From the NCBI GenBank assembly GCA_947649935.1, contig CANSTR010000011.1:1-51967 (forward strand): a stretch of DNA of 51,967 bases, written 5' to 3'. Below are positions 44,637 to 51,847 of this stretch, in pieces. Source of the stretch: an uncultured Clostridia bacterium. GTDB taxonomy: Bacteria; Bacillota; Clostridia; TANB77; CAG-508. A program made the translations under genes and the position numbers. The notes under the pieces are model-generated. The model saw nothing but the letters and a program-made list of their open reading frames with translations. It ran no database searches and was not told where the DNA came from. Every line of letters begins with the position of its first letter. Positions within the stretch are counted from its first letter, which is position 1.

Positions 44637-45011
44637 TTATAGTTCAGCAATTCCTTCTGCAAACGAAAATATAATTGCCAATATATTGCTTGAAGCAAAC
44701 ACCATAATCGCTCCAACGATGTATATGTATGCACTTTTCTTAAATTCCGCCTTCTCATCAGGCGCTGCCATCATATAACGCATTCCAATGTAAGTTAAAG
44801 CCATAATCGATATTGCTGTTCCTACAATTTGAATCACTTCAATTACTGTACTCATTGTATATTTTGCTGCTCTTTCTGCTCTTCCATCATGTTTATCTTC
44901 AAATTGTTCCCAGTTAAAATTATCATTTTCCGCTAAAACACAATTCGGCATGGCGAATGTTACACTTAATATAATTAGAATAGCAAAAATAAATTTCCAA
45001 CATTTCTTCAT
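44637..45011 (-). CDS. VirB2/TrbC-like pilin, paralogue 1
   Basis: 124 residues. Signal peptide with the end CVLAE, an exterior segment NDNFNWEQFEDKHDGRAERA, then two helices around GMRYMMAAPDEKAEFKKS. First gene of the pilin operon; ATG 45011 has AGGAGG. Confidence 0.8.
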   Translation of the reverse strand: MKKCWKFIFAILIILSVTFAMPNCVLAENDNFNWEQFEDKHDGRAERAAKYTMSTVIEVIQIVGTAISIMALTYIGMRYMMAAPDEKAEFKKSAYIYIVGAIMVFASSNILAIIFSFAEGIAEL

Positions 45012-45042
45012 TTACCTTCCTCCTATTTTTGCTCTTATTATT

Positions 45043-45071
45043 ATTTTACAATATTCGCGAATTTTTTTCAA
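45043..45071 (-). promoter_or_regulatory. promoter of the four-pilin operon
   Basis: Minus-strand TTGAAA (45071-45066), a 17-nt spacer and TAAAAT (45048-45043). The spacer contains the palindrome ATTCGCGAAT, which is GC-rich for this region and could be an operator. Confidence 0.6.
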
Positions 45072-45111
45072 TAGTTTTTCGATGATTTGTAGAAAAAAAG
45101 CAAATATTCTA

Positions 45112-45141
45112 TTTACACAAAACTATTTTTTATGGTATAAT
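45112..45141 (+). promoter_or_regulatory. promoter of the small basic protein gene
   Basis: TTTACA (45112-45117), an 18-nt spacer and TATAAT (45136-45141). It is divergent from the pilin promoter, with 40 bases between the two -35 boxes. Confidence 0.6.
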
Positions 45142-45163
45142 AAAATTATAGATGAGGTGAAAA

Positions 45164-45355
45164 ATGAAATTTAATAGTAAAAAGAAAAAGCAGGAAATTC
45201 AAGAAGAAAAAAATGAAAATGAAATCGAAATTATTATGGGCGACAATTCCAACTTAGATATTTCAGGAGTTGGAGATTGCGTTAATGAATTGCGTCCAAA
45301 AGCGCATGATGCGAATCCTAAAAAGTTAGTGATTCCGAAAGCTAAGAAAAAATAA
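45164..45355 (+). CDS. small charged protein, unknown
   Basis: 63 residues: a Lys/Glu-rich first third (KFNSKKKKQEIQEEKNENEI), a middle part IIMGDNSNLDISGVGDCVNE with one Cys, and a basic end (KKLVIPKAKKK). It has no signal or membrane helix. It has its own promoter, an AGGTG ribosome site and a tight terminator directly behind, which makes it a real gene despite its size. The position divergent from the pilin operon would suit a regulator or a small accessory protein, but there is no DNA-binding motif. Confidence 0.6.
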   Translation: MKFNSKKKKQEIQEEKNENEIEIIMGDNSNLDISGVGDCVNELRPKAHDANPKKLVIPKAKKK

Positions 45356-45363
45356 AATTATTG

Positions 45364-45386
45364 AACAGACATAATGTCTGTTTTTT
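45364..45386 (+). terminator. terminator of the small charged protein gene
   Basis: AACAGACA-TAA-TGTCTGTT followed by TTTTC. Confidence 0.75.
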
Positions 45387-45414
45387 CATTATAAATTAAG
45401 GAGAAAATTTGGAT

Positions 45415-46347
45415 ATGTTGGAATTACCTGAATCTTTTAAAGTTAAAGCTATTAATCGTTATAACGAATTAGGGCAAAAATGGCTGAATCATATTGATGC
45501 TATGATTGCTCAATATACAAAGCAATTTGAATTACAAAATATTGAATTTGCTGAAAGGTCAAATGTCAATCTTGTCGTATTTGCAACATCTCGCCAATTT
45601 GGAGATGTTGTAATGAAACTTTGTTCACCAACTTCCACTCGCGAAATCAATATTATGCAACAATATTCTGAAAATTACGTTCCAAAATGCTATTATTCTC
45701 ATCTTGACGACCGTGTTATGATTTTGGAACGACTTTCCCCTGGTTATTCGTTGAATCATTTAGAAAGTTTAGAAGAAAGAATCAAAATATTTTCTGATTT
45801 ATCTAATCATCTTTTTATTCCAGCAACTGGCACAGAAAATTTTCTAACTTTTGCAGAAATTTTTGAGAACCGAATGCAATATCTTTCTGAAAATAAATCT
45901 CTTTTTTCTGATGTTTTATGGATGTTTGATATTGCCCAGAATATCTATAAAAAAATACAACATTTGAATTTGCCAAAATATATTTTGCATGATGATTTAC
46001 ATCATAAAAATATTCTAAAAGCAGGAGAAACCTGGAAAGCCATTGACCCACATGGCATCATTGGTGAAAGAGTATTTGAAACTTGTCAATTTATACGCTC
46101 CGAATTAAAGATTTCGGCTGTAGAAAAAGATAACATTAATAAAATTGTATCACTTGTATCTCATTATTTTGGAGAAGATAAAACATTGATCTTAGAAGCG
46201 TTATATGTTTATAGGATGGTAGATAAAATAATTTGGCTTATAAAATTTCGCAAACATTTTTCTTTCTATAACAATTTGCAAAATTCTACTAGAAATGTTA
46301 AAAGAATAAGATTAATAACTCAAACAAATTCTGTCAATTTTGCATAA
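45415..46347 (+). CDS. APH/hydroxyurea-kinase-type phosphotransferase
   Basis: 310 residues from ATG 45415 (AAGGAG at 11 nt; TTG 45409 at 5 nt is an equally good start). The catalytic loop is ILHDDLHHKNIL (about 190-201; the usual HGDLHHxN has Asp for Gly). The metal site AIDPHGIIGERVFE (about 209-222) matches the streptomycin 6-phosphotransferase/hydroxyurea-resistance branch (IDPKGLIGE). The hinge and the N-lobe are shorter than average. The substrate may be an antibiotic or a small metabolite. It lies downstream of a terminator with no obvious promoter of its own, so it may depend on read-through. Confidence 0.75.
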   Translation: MLELPESFKVKAINRYNELGQKWLNHIDAMIAQYTKQFELQNIEFAERSNVNLVVFATSRQFGDVVMKLCSPTSTREINIMQQYSENYVPKCYYSHLDDRVMILERLSPGYSLNHLESLEERIKIFSDLSNHLFIPATGTENFLTFAEIFENRMQYLSENKSLFSDVLWMFDIAQNIYKKIQHLNLPKYILHDDLHHKNILKAGETWKAIDPHGIIGERVFETCQFIRSELKISAVEKDNINKIVSLVSHYFGEDKTLILEALYVYRMVDKIIWLIKFRKHFSFYNNLQNSTRNVKRIRLITQTNSVNFA

Positions 46348-46366
46348 AATATTTTAGGTGATTTTT

Positions 46367-46993
46367 ATGTTTAAAATTGAGAAAAAAACAATTGAAAATG
46401 AATTAACTTACAAAGGAACTGTGATTGTGAAATACAGAATTGAATATCCGCAAATTTTTTCGAGTTGTTATCCGACTTGCCATTTTAATGCTTTGAATTT
46501 AAAGCAGGCTTTGGACCTTGAAAAATATGCGAAAGAAACATTATTTCCGGATAGTCAAAAACAATATGATTACAATGTCGCAAATAGCTATCCGATTATG
46601 GTTTATGAATTGATTTTTGAGTACACCATTACTTGTAATCAGGCTCCAATTATCAGTTTGTACCAAGACCAATATACTTTTACTGGTGGCGCGCATGGCT
46701 CCACGGTTCGCACTTCGCAAAATTGGGATTTGGCATGCAACAAGCAATTCACTTTGCACGATGTTTTTGCTAAAAAGCCAAATTACATGTTTTCTATTTT
46801 GCAACAAATTAATCAACAAATTCAGGCAAAAGGAACTGATTTGTTTTTTGATAATTACTGCAACTTAGTTTTAGAAACTTTTGAGCCAAGTCAATTTTAC
46901 TTAACGCCTACATCAGTTATCATTTATTTCCAGCAATACGACATTGCGCCTTATTCTACAGGAATTCCAACATTTGAAATTAGCTATCAATAG
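46367..46993 (+). CDS. DUF3298-like (RsiV-type) protein without signal peptide
   Basis: ATG 46367 (AGGTG) gives 208 residues; a GTG at 46358 overlaps the ribosome site. The start resembles DUF4163 (a strand-rich KIEKKTIENELTYKGTVIVK). The second half has the DUF3298 signatures YTFTGGAHGSTVRTSQNWDL and FYLTPTSVIIYFQQYDIAPY, ending GIPTFEISY. Such domains are usually extracellular sensor or lysozyme-binding modules (RsiV). Here there is no signal peptide or membrane helix, which is unusual. It follows the kinase gene by 19 bases, so the two probably share a transcript. Confidence 0.75.
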   Translation: MFKIEKKTIENELTYKGTVIVKYRIEYPQIFSSCYPTCHFNALNLKQALDLEKYAKETLFPDSQKQYDYNVANSYPIMVYELIFEYTITCNQAPIISLYQDQYTFTGGAHGSTVRTSQNWDLACNKQFTLHDVFAKKPNYMFSILQQINQQIQAKGTDLFFDNYCNLVLETFEPSQFYLTPTSVIIYFQQYDIAPYSTGIPTFEISYQ

Positions 46994-47000
46994 CTAATTT
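46977..47000. terminator. bidirectional terminator between convergent genes
   Basis: AAATTAGCTA-TCAA-TAGCTAATTT; it contains the stop codon of the DUF3298-like gene and directly abuts the stop of the nitrilase gene at 47001. Confidence 0.65.
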
Positions 47001-47765
47001 CTATTTTATTTGCTCTAACACAGGCAATTCCTTTCTGTATTTTCTTTGGGCTTCTAAGTCAATTTCTTGCGTGATAATTCCTTCGTCATTTTCCAAATTT
47101 GCTAAAATTTTTCCTTCATACGAAATAACTTGCGTATTACCACAATTGCCTTCTCCTGTTTGATTGCAAGCACAAAAGTAAACTTGATTTTCAATGGCTC
47201 TGGCTCTCGTCAAAATATTCCAAGCAATTTCTCCCGTTGCTTTTCTAAAATGGGATGGCAAAAACAGGACTTCTGCACCTTCTTTGATTAACTCCCTAAA
47301 ATATTCTGGGTATCTTAAGTCAAAACAAATTCCAACTCCCATTTTTATGCCATCTAGCTCAAAAATTCCATTTGTTTTTCCTGGAATCGTTTTTTGCGTT
47401 TCGTCCACAAATAAATCTTCTCGATTGACTTTGTACATATATTTTTTATCATAGCGATGAACTATCTCACCTTTGCGATTAATCACAAAACAAGTATTGG
47501 TCGTTTTCTCTGAATTTTTGTCCAACAAAGATACACTTCCTAAAACAAGATTTACCACATTTTCCTTGGCAAAATTCTGATATTTCTCAATCTCTTCCAA
47601 GGTGCAATTTCGCTGACTGCGCTCACTTCCCCAATACACAAAAGATTCTGACAAACAAATCACATCCGATTTTTCTAAAACAGCTTGTTTCATAAAGCGC
47701 AATGCCTTCTTTTCATTCTCTTCTCTGGTTCCAGTTGAATCCATCTGAACTAATGCCACTTTCAT
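47001..47765 (-). CDS. carbon-nitrogen hydrolase (nitrilase superfamily)
   Basis: 254 residues. The catalytic triad is visible: Glu in ICLSESFVYWG (about 40), Lys in HRYDKKYMYK (about 109) and Cys in GVGICFDLRYPEYF (about 146). The Nit/omega-amidase-like pattern continues with WNILTRARAIENQVYFCACN. The reaction is hydrolysis of an amide or a deaminated glutathione-like substrate; specificity is unknown. Its ATG overlaps the stop of the flavoprotein gene by four bases (ATGA), so the two are coupled. Confidence 0.88.
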   Translation of the reverse strand: MKVALVQMDSTGTREENEKKALRFMKQAVLEKSDVICLSESFVYWGSERSQRNCTLEEIEKYQNFAKENVVNLVLGSVSLLDKNSEKTTNTCFVINRKGEIVHRYDKKYMYKVNREDLFVDETQKTIPGKTNGIFELDGIKMGVGICFDLRYPEYFRELIKEGAEVLFLPSHFRKATGEIAWNILTRARAIENQVYFCACNQTGEGNCGNTQVISYEGKILANLENDEGIITQEIDLEAQRKYRKELPVLEQIK

Positions 47766-48334
47766 TTTCCTACCTCCAACATAAATTTTTTGATAACTTC
47801 TTTTTGCTCTTCAAAATTTGCTTTTGTCACAGGAATTCTTCCCGCCATTTCTGTTTTTAAAAAGTGATTTAATATGTCAAACGAATGAAGCGTTTCTTCT
47901 GTTCCGCTTCCACTACCTCCTGCGCAAGCAATACATACGATTTTCTTGCCTCTTATTTTGGAATCCTTATGAAAAACGTCACATCGTTTTAAGCGGTCAA
48001 AAAACGTTTTGGCTGATTCGCTCATTTCCCAAAAATATACTGGACTAATGAAAATATAGGCATCAAAATTACTCATGTATCCATAAATTGTGTTGAAATC
48101 ATCTTCCAGAATACATTTATGTTCCTCCAAACAAATTCCCCAACCTCGCTTGCCACAAGCCAGGCACTTCTGAACATTCTTCTTATTAATGCAAATATGT
48201 TCCACCATATTTCCTAATTTTTTCAATTCCTGCTCGCACTCTTCCACACACGAAAACGTCAGCCCAATTTTATTTGGCACAAAACTATCCTCATTTACTT
48301 GATTCTGACTAAAACTTAAAATTAGAACTTTCAT
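47762..48334 (-). CDS. flavodoxin-like NADPH-dependent FMN reductase/iron-sulfur flavoprotein
   Basis: 190 residues. The phosphate-binding loop is degenerate (ILSFSQNQVNEDSF). The Cys motif CLACGKRGWGICLEEHKCIL (about 57-76) could bind an iron-sulfur cluster, as in archaeal/clostridial iron-sulfur flavoproteins. FDAYIFISPVYFWEMSESAK (about 90-110) is the FMN isoalloxazine side, and IACAGGSGSGTEET the second loop. It likely transfers electrons in the anaerobic cytoplasm. It lies between the HD-like gene and the nitrilase gene, tightly packed with both. Confidence 0.8.
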   Translation of the reverse strand: MKVLILSFSQNQVNEDSFVPNKIGLTFSCVEECEQELKKLGNMVEHICINKKNVQKCLACGKRGWGICLEEHKCILEDDFNTIYGYMSNFDAYIFISPVYFWEMSESAKTFFDRLKRCDVFHKDSKIRGKKIVCIACAGGSGSGTEETLHSFDILNHFLKTEMAGRIPVTKANFEEQKEVIKKFMLEVGK

Positions 48335-48337
48335 ATT

Positions 48338-48901
48338 TTACTCCATTCTTCCTTGAAATATCTTTCTAATTTCCTGACAATTTTTGTCTGCTTCTTCGAT
48401 ACATTCTTCTAAGGTTAGCAATTTTTTCTTTTGTTGCATTTTTTGCAAGACTTTATCTTGTGCTTCCTCATAATCTACCTGCCTTCTTCCCCATTCATGC
48501 AAATAGATTAACGCTCCTTCCACTGTCACAAACTTAAAACATTCTGCATTTTTTACAATTTCTGCAATTTGGCTTTCTGTTTTAATGGCGCCATGATGTG
48601 CTTGTATGCTGTTTAAAATGATTTTCTGTTCCTCTTCTGGAACTCTCCATTCATCCAAATATTTTTTGGAAAATTCTGCACTTAAATTAGGATGTTTTTG
48701 TTGAATTTCTCCTCCCCAAATTGGACTAAATACGGTATGCGCCAAATACAAGGAAGTTAATATGAGTTTCTCATTTTCATGATATTTTTCTGCCAATTCT
48801 TTGCCTTTGGAAACAGCAAGCTGCGTCAATCTCCAGGCAGGAGCTTTGTTGATTTGTGTTTGCTTTTGCATTAAATTTCCTGACAATTCTACAATATCCA
48901 T
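48338..48901 (-). CDS. HD-superfamily-like protein with degenerate metal site
   Basis: 187 residues, mostly helical. The helix pattern LILTSLYLAHTVFSPIWG, then SIQAHHGAIK and a later NAECFKFV, follows the HD phosphohydrolase fold. The paired His-Asp is His-Thr (AHTV) and the closing Asp is Glu, so classical metal binding is doubtful. First gene of the three-gene operon with the flavoprotein and the nitrilase; ATG 48901 has GAAAGG. The CRISPR array ends 60 bases upstream. No function can be claimed. Confidence 0.6.
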   Translation of the reverse strand: MDIVELSGNLMQKQTQINKAPAWRLTQLAVSKGKELAEKYHENEKLILTSLYLAHTVFSPIWGGEIQQKHPNLSAEFSKKYLDEWRVPEEEQKIILNSIQAHHGAIKTESQIAEIVKNAECFKFVTVEGALIYLHEWGRRQVDYEEAQDKVLQKMQQKKKLLTLEECIEEADKNCQEIRKIFQGRME

Positions 48902-48960
48902 TTTCTACCTTTCACTTTCTCAATATTTTACTAAAATTTTCCAAGTCACTAAAAATCTTT

Positions 48961-49510
48961 TGTTTCTTTCTAGTATATTTAAAATAAAACATGGAGTTCA
49001 ATATTTAGTTTTTTGTGCAAACTACTTTACATTCTACTATATTTAAAATAAAACAATATGGCTTTATTAATACCAAATGTGCAACTGCATTTACATTCTA
49101 CTATATTTAAAATAAAACCTACATATTGCATTTTACTATTATTATGTTTATATCTATTTACATTCTACTATATTTAAAATAAAACGCGCTAAAAACATAA
49201 TCATTATAATCACGTTCTTCATTTACATTCTACTATATTTAAAATAAAACGGAAAATGAAAAAATTCTTTTAATTAGAAAAACTTTATTTACATTCTACT
49301 ATATTTAAATTACAACACGAGATAAACGGAAATGAGTTGATATTGCCTTTATTTACATTCTACTATATTTAAATTACAACTTTTCGTTTAGTGCAACTGC
49401 TGAAATAAAATAAACATTTACATTCTACTATATTTAAATTACAACTATCCATTTTGGGTGTGGATATACAGCTTATATGTATTTACATTCTACTATATTT
49501 AAATTACAAC
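48961..49510 (-). CRISPR. CRISPR array: nine repeats, eight spacers, two repeat variants
   Basis: 30-bp repeats at 48961 (degenerate), 49025, 49089, 49156, 49221, 49287, 49351, 49416 and 49481; spacers are 34-37 bp and all different. Read on the minus strand, the repeat ends in GAATGTAAAT, as in clostridial type I-B systems (C. difficile repeats end in ATGTAAA-like handles). The left-most copy has five mismatches at its 3' side, as leader-distal repeats often do, so transcription should run right to left. The four repeats nearest the leader (49287-49510) begin GTTGTAATTT on the minus strand, and the five older ones begin GTTTTATTTT. No cas gene is in the window. Confidence 0.93.
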
Positions 49511-49709
49511 AGCTAATTTCCAGTCCCGCCATTTCCAATGCTTTTTATCTTTTCTTCTGTCGTTCTCCGTCATTTTCAGAAAAATAAAACCGTTTTTTAC
49601 CTCATTTTTTAGAAAATACCCAATTATCAGCATTTTAAACATCTGTCGCTCCCTCGGTATTTTTACAACATTCCACATCGACAGATAAATGATTAGCAAA
49701 ATGATTGTA
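49511..49709 (-). promoter_or_regulatory. CRISPR leader
   Basis: The 200-base stretch between the promoter at 49704-49732 and the first repeat has no clear gene. Its place next to the intact repeat end fits a leader. It contains a 47-codon open frame with a ribosome-site-like AGGGAG (start 49642) that runs into the first repeat; see findings. Confidence 0.5.
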
Positions 49710-49732
49710 CCATAAAAAAATAGAATTGTAAA
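49704..49732 (-). promoter_or_regulatory. promoter of the CRISPR transcript
   Basis: Minus-strand TTTACA (49732-49727), a 17-nt spacer and TACAAT (49709-49704). The -35 lies in the descending arm of the upstream terminator. Confidence 0.5.
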
Positions 49733-49749
49733 CCATTTTACAACTCTAT
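49720..49749 (-). terminator. terminator of the XRE/peptidase E unit
   Basis: ATAGAATTGTAAA/TTTACAACTCTAT, a 13-bp stem with one mismatch and a 4-nt loop, followed on the minus strand by TTTTTT. It separates the peptidase gene from the CRISPR transcript. Confidence 0.7.
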
Positions 49750-49823
49750 CTTAACAAAATCTGTGAAAATTTACTGACCTTTCTATAGCCAGCAATACAA
49801 GCAAAATCCCAAAACTCTCCTTT

Positions 49824-50483
49824 TTAAATTTCATACCATTTTCCTTCTCCCACAAATTTGACATGTCCATTATCCACACAAATTGCGCCATTATCATCAA
49901 CAATATACAATTTTTTACCATCAATTTGTAATAATTTCTTACTTGCATTTTCCAAATTTTCTATCTTTATTTTCGGAAAACTTTCATTATTAAGATGTGG
50001 AATAAACTGAAAATCCACAAAATTTAACCCATCTGTGGAAAAACCTTGAATTTTTTCATCAAACAAGTCTTGACACGAATTACAAACTGTTGGGCACAAA
50101 ACGCAACTTCCTGCGCTTGCTCCAATCCAAACTCGTGTCTTTAACAACTCCGGCAAATATTCCTCTAACCCCGAATTTCTGATGCAACTTCTAAGCCATT
50201 GCGTATTTCCACCTTCAAAATAAAACATATCTGCCCACTCAAATCTTGGCAAAAAATTATCTTTGCCAATTCCATTAATATCGCAAACATCTATCCTGAA
50301 CCCTAGACTCCTGAGTTTTTCCAAATCCTCGATCAACCAATCATCCATTTCACCGCCTTCATAATTCGAAGCAGTGGTGCAAAATAATACTTTTTGCCCT
50401 TCAAAATCTTTTCCTAGCAATTTTCTCAATTCATCTTCAATCGTTTGATTCGATATTCCAGCCGATGTCAATAATAATTTCAT
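49824..50483 (-). CDS. peptidase E-like serine peptidase (family S51)
   Basis: 219 residues. The nucleophile elbow WIGASAGSCVL (Ser about 125) and FYFEGGNTQWLRSCI (about 87-101, the GGN/DTF-type oxyanion loop) are the signatures of dipeptidase E/cyanophycinase relatives. The His of the triad is probably in FQFIPHLNNESF. The start KLLLTSAGISNQTIEDELRK is typical. Family members cleave Asp-X dipeptides; the exact substrate is unknown. ATG 50483 has AGGAGG. It lies 23 bases behind the XRE regulator gene. Confidence 0.85.
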   Translation of the reverse strand: MKLLLTSAGISNQTIEDELRKLLGKDFEGQKVLFCTTASNYEGGEMDDWLIEDLEKLRSLGFRIDVCDINGIGKDNFLPRFEWADMFYFEGGNTQWLRSCIRNSGLEEYLPELLKTRVWIGASAGSCVLCPTVCNSCQDLFDEKIQGFSTDGLNFVDFQFIPHLNNESFPKIKIENLENASKKLLQIDGKKLYIVDDNGAICVDNGHVKFVGEGKWYEI

Positions 50484-50506
50484 TATTCATCCTCCTATGT
50501 CATTGT

Positions 50507-50830
50507 TTATCTAAAGGTGTTTGCTACATTATCACATATGGTTACAAACATTTTTTGGTCATTCTGTGGCACCGATTCCAATATTTCCAAAAGCGCAGTA
50601 TCCGCATTCTGCTCATCAATTCCCCTGATCAAAGTATCCAAATTCAATCCCAATTCAGTAGCAAGATTCACAATCACCACTAAACTACACTTTGCATCAC
50701 CTCGCTCAATTTGACCATAATATGACGGACTAATATTAACTTTTTCCGATAATTTATCCTGTGTAAGTCCCAAAGTCTTTCTTTTTTCATGAATTCTCTT
50801 TCCCATTTCTTGATAATTTATTTGATACAT
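50507..50830 (-). CDS. XRE-family helix-turn-helix regulator
   Basis: 107 residues. The DNA-binding helix-turn-helix is MGKRIHEKRKTLGLTQDKLS with EKVNISPSYYGQIERGDAKC (about 9-48). A C-terminal helical part of about 45 residues probably serves for dimerisation. ATG 50830 has AAGGAGG. It is upstream of and probably co-transcribed with the peptidase gene. It may regulate this pair or the neighbouring CRISPR unit; neither is shown by the sequence. Confidence 0.85.
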   Translation of the reverse strand: MYQINYQEMGKRIHEKRKTLGLTQDKLSEKVNISPSYYGQIERGDAKCSLVVIVNLATELGLNLDTLIRGIDEQNADTALLEILESVPQNDQKMFVTICDNVANTFR

Positions 50831-51044
50831 TTTATCGTCCTCCTTGAAGTCTATTGTATCCTGTAATGGGTGTATTATCGAGTGCCTGCAATCATTATTA
50901 GTTGTCTGTAGCCGTTATTTTAACATAAAAATAACTTTTTATTTACCGTGCTAAATCATTTATAGCACTAGATAACTAAATTTGTAAAGAATTATATAAT
51001 TTTAATCAAGCATGATGATATCATTTTTTGGTACATACTTACAT
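50831..51044. other. intergenic stretch without a gene
   Basis: 214 bases of mostly AT-rich sequence. A TACAAT (minus strand, near 50848) could be the -10 of the XRE gene. A small hairpin GTGCTA/TAGCAC (50948-50968) may end the metallo-hydrolase transcript. No reading frame of note. Confidence 0.4.
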
Positions 51045-51847
51045 CTAGTCTATTTTAAATTTCGCCCCAGCAAATAATTTATTAACTTTCGTATATGCAT
51101 CTAATTGTTTTATAAAATATTCAATTACTTCATCAGATGTACAATGTCCGATATAAGCTCTTTCTATATTATTATCTTTGAAGTATTGCACTATTTCTTC
51201 TGTGTATGGATCTATTGTCTTTAAATGAAATCCACCAACAACTGCAACAACTCTATCTTCTCCTGTAACTTTTTTAGCTTGTTCTACAATATTATTTACT
51301 CCTGAATGAGAACATGAACTAAACACAATTATACCTTTGTCTAATTTTACAACGATTCCACCGCAATCGTCTTTTAAATAATCGATTTCCTCATTTTTTA
51401 AAACAGTTGGCAAATTTTTAACTGGTACTTCAAATTTTCTGTCAATCTGTCCAAGAAACCATATGTTATTATATATTTTATATGGATCTTTTGTCTCAAT
51501 TAATTCAAATTTATTTTTTAATTCTTCTCTATTTTCATTAATTCCTGCATATGCCATATTTCTTCTTAAACTGTATCTTTCTAACATTCAGGATGTAGAA
51601 TTAACGTTTTTTTTGAATTTAAATATTTGAGTCCATTAGCATGATCCCAATGACCATGACTTAAAACTATTATATTTACTTCATCTAAATTAACTCCTAA
51701 AGTTTTTGCATTTTTCAAAAATGCATCTGTTATTCCTGTATCTAAAAGCACTTTATTGTCATTCATTTCGATTAGTATAGATAAACCATCCTCATTAATA
51801 CAATTATTATTGCAAGATCTATTCTCTGTTAATATAGTAAATTCCAT
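51045..51847 (-). pseudogene. metallo-beta-lactamase-fold hydrolase, one-base frameshift
   Basis: The first frame starts at ATG 51847 (AAAGGAG) and has the metal motif LSHGHWDHANGL (about 67-78), ending LHPEC. The second frame (51587-51045) goes on with LERYSLRRNMAYAGINENRE. Adding one T in the GTTAG at about 51582-51585 joins them as HPECLERYSLRR. Later metal ligands are in SSCSHSGVNNIV, VVGGFHLK and YIGHCTSDEV. The joined protein would be 267 residues and resembles the dihydropterin ribofuranosyl-aminobenzene-phosphate synthase-like branch of the fold. It may be a true pseudogene or a homopolymer sequence error. Upstream (51848-51967) is AT-rich, with only a short AAGCT/AGCTT hairpin; a gene beyond the window edge probably ends there. 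Confidence 0.75.
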
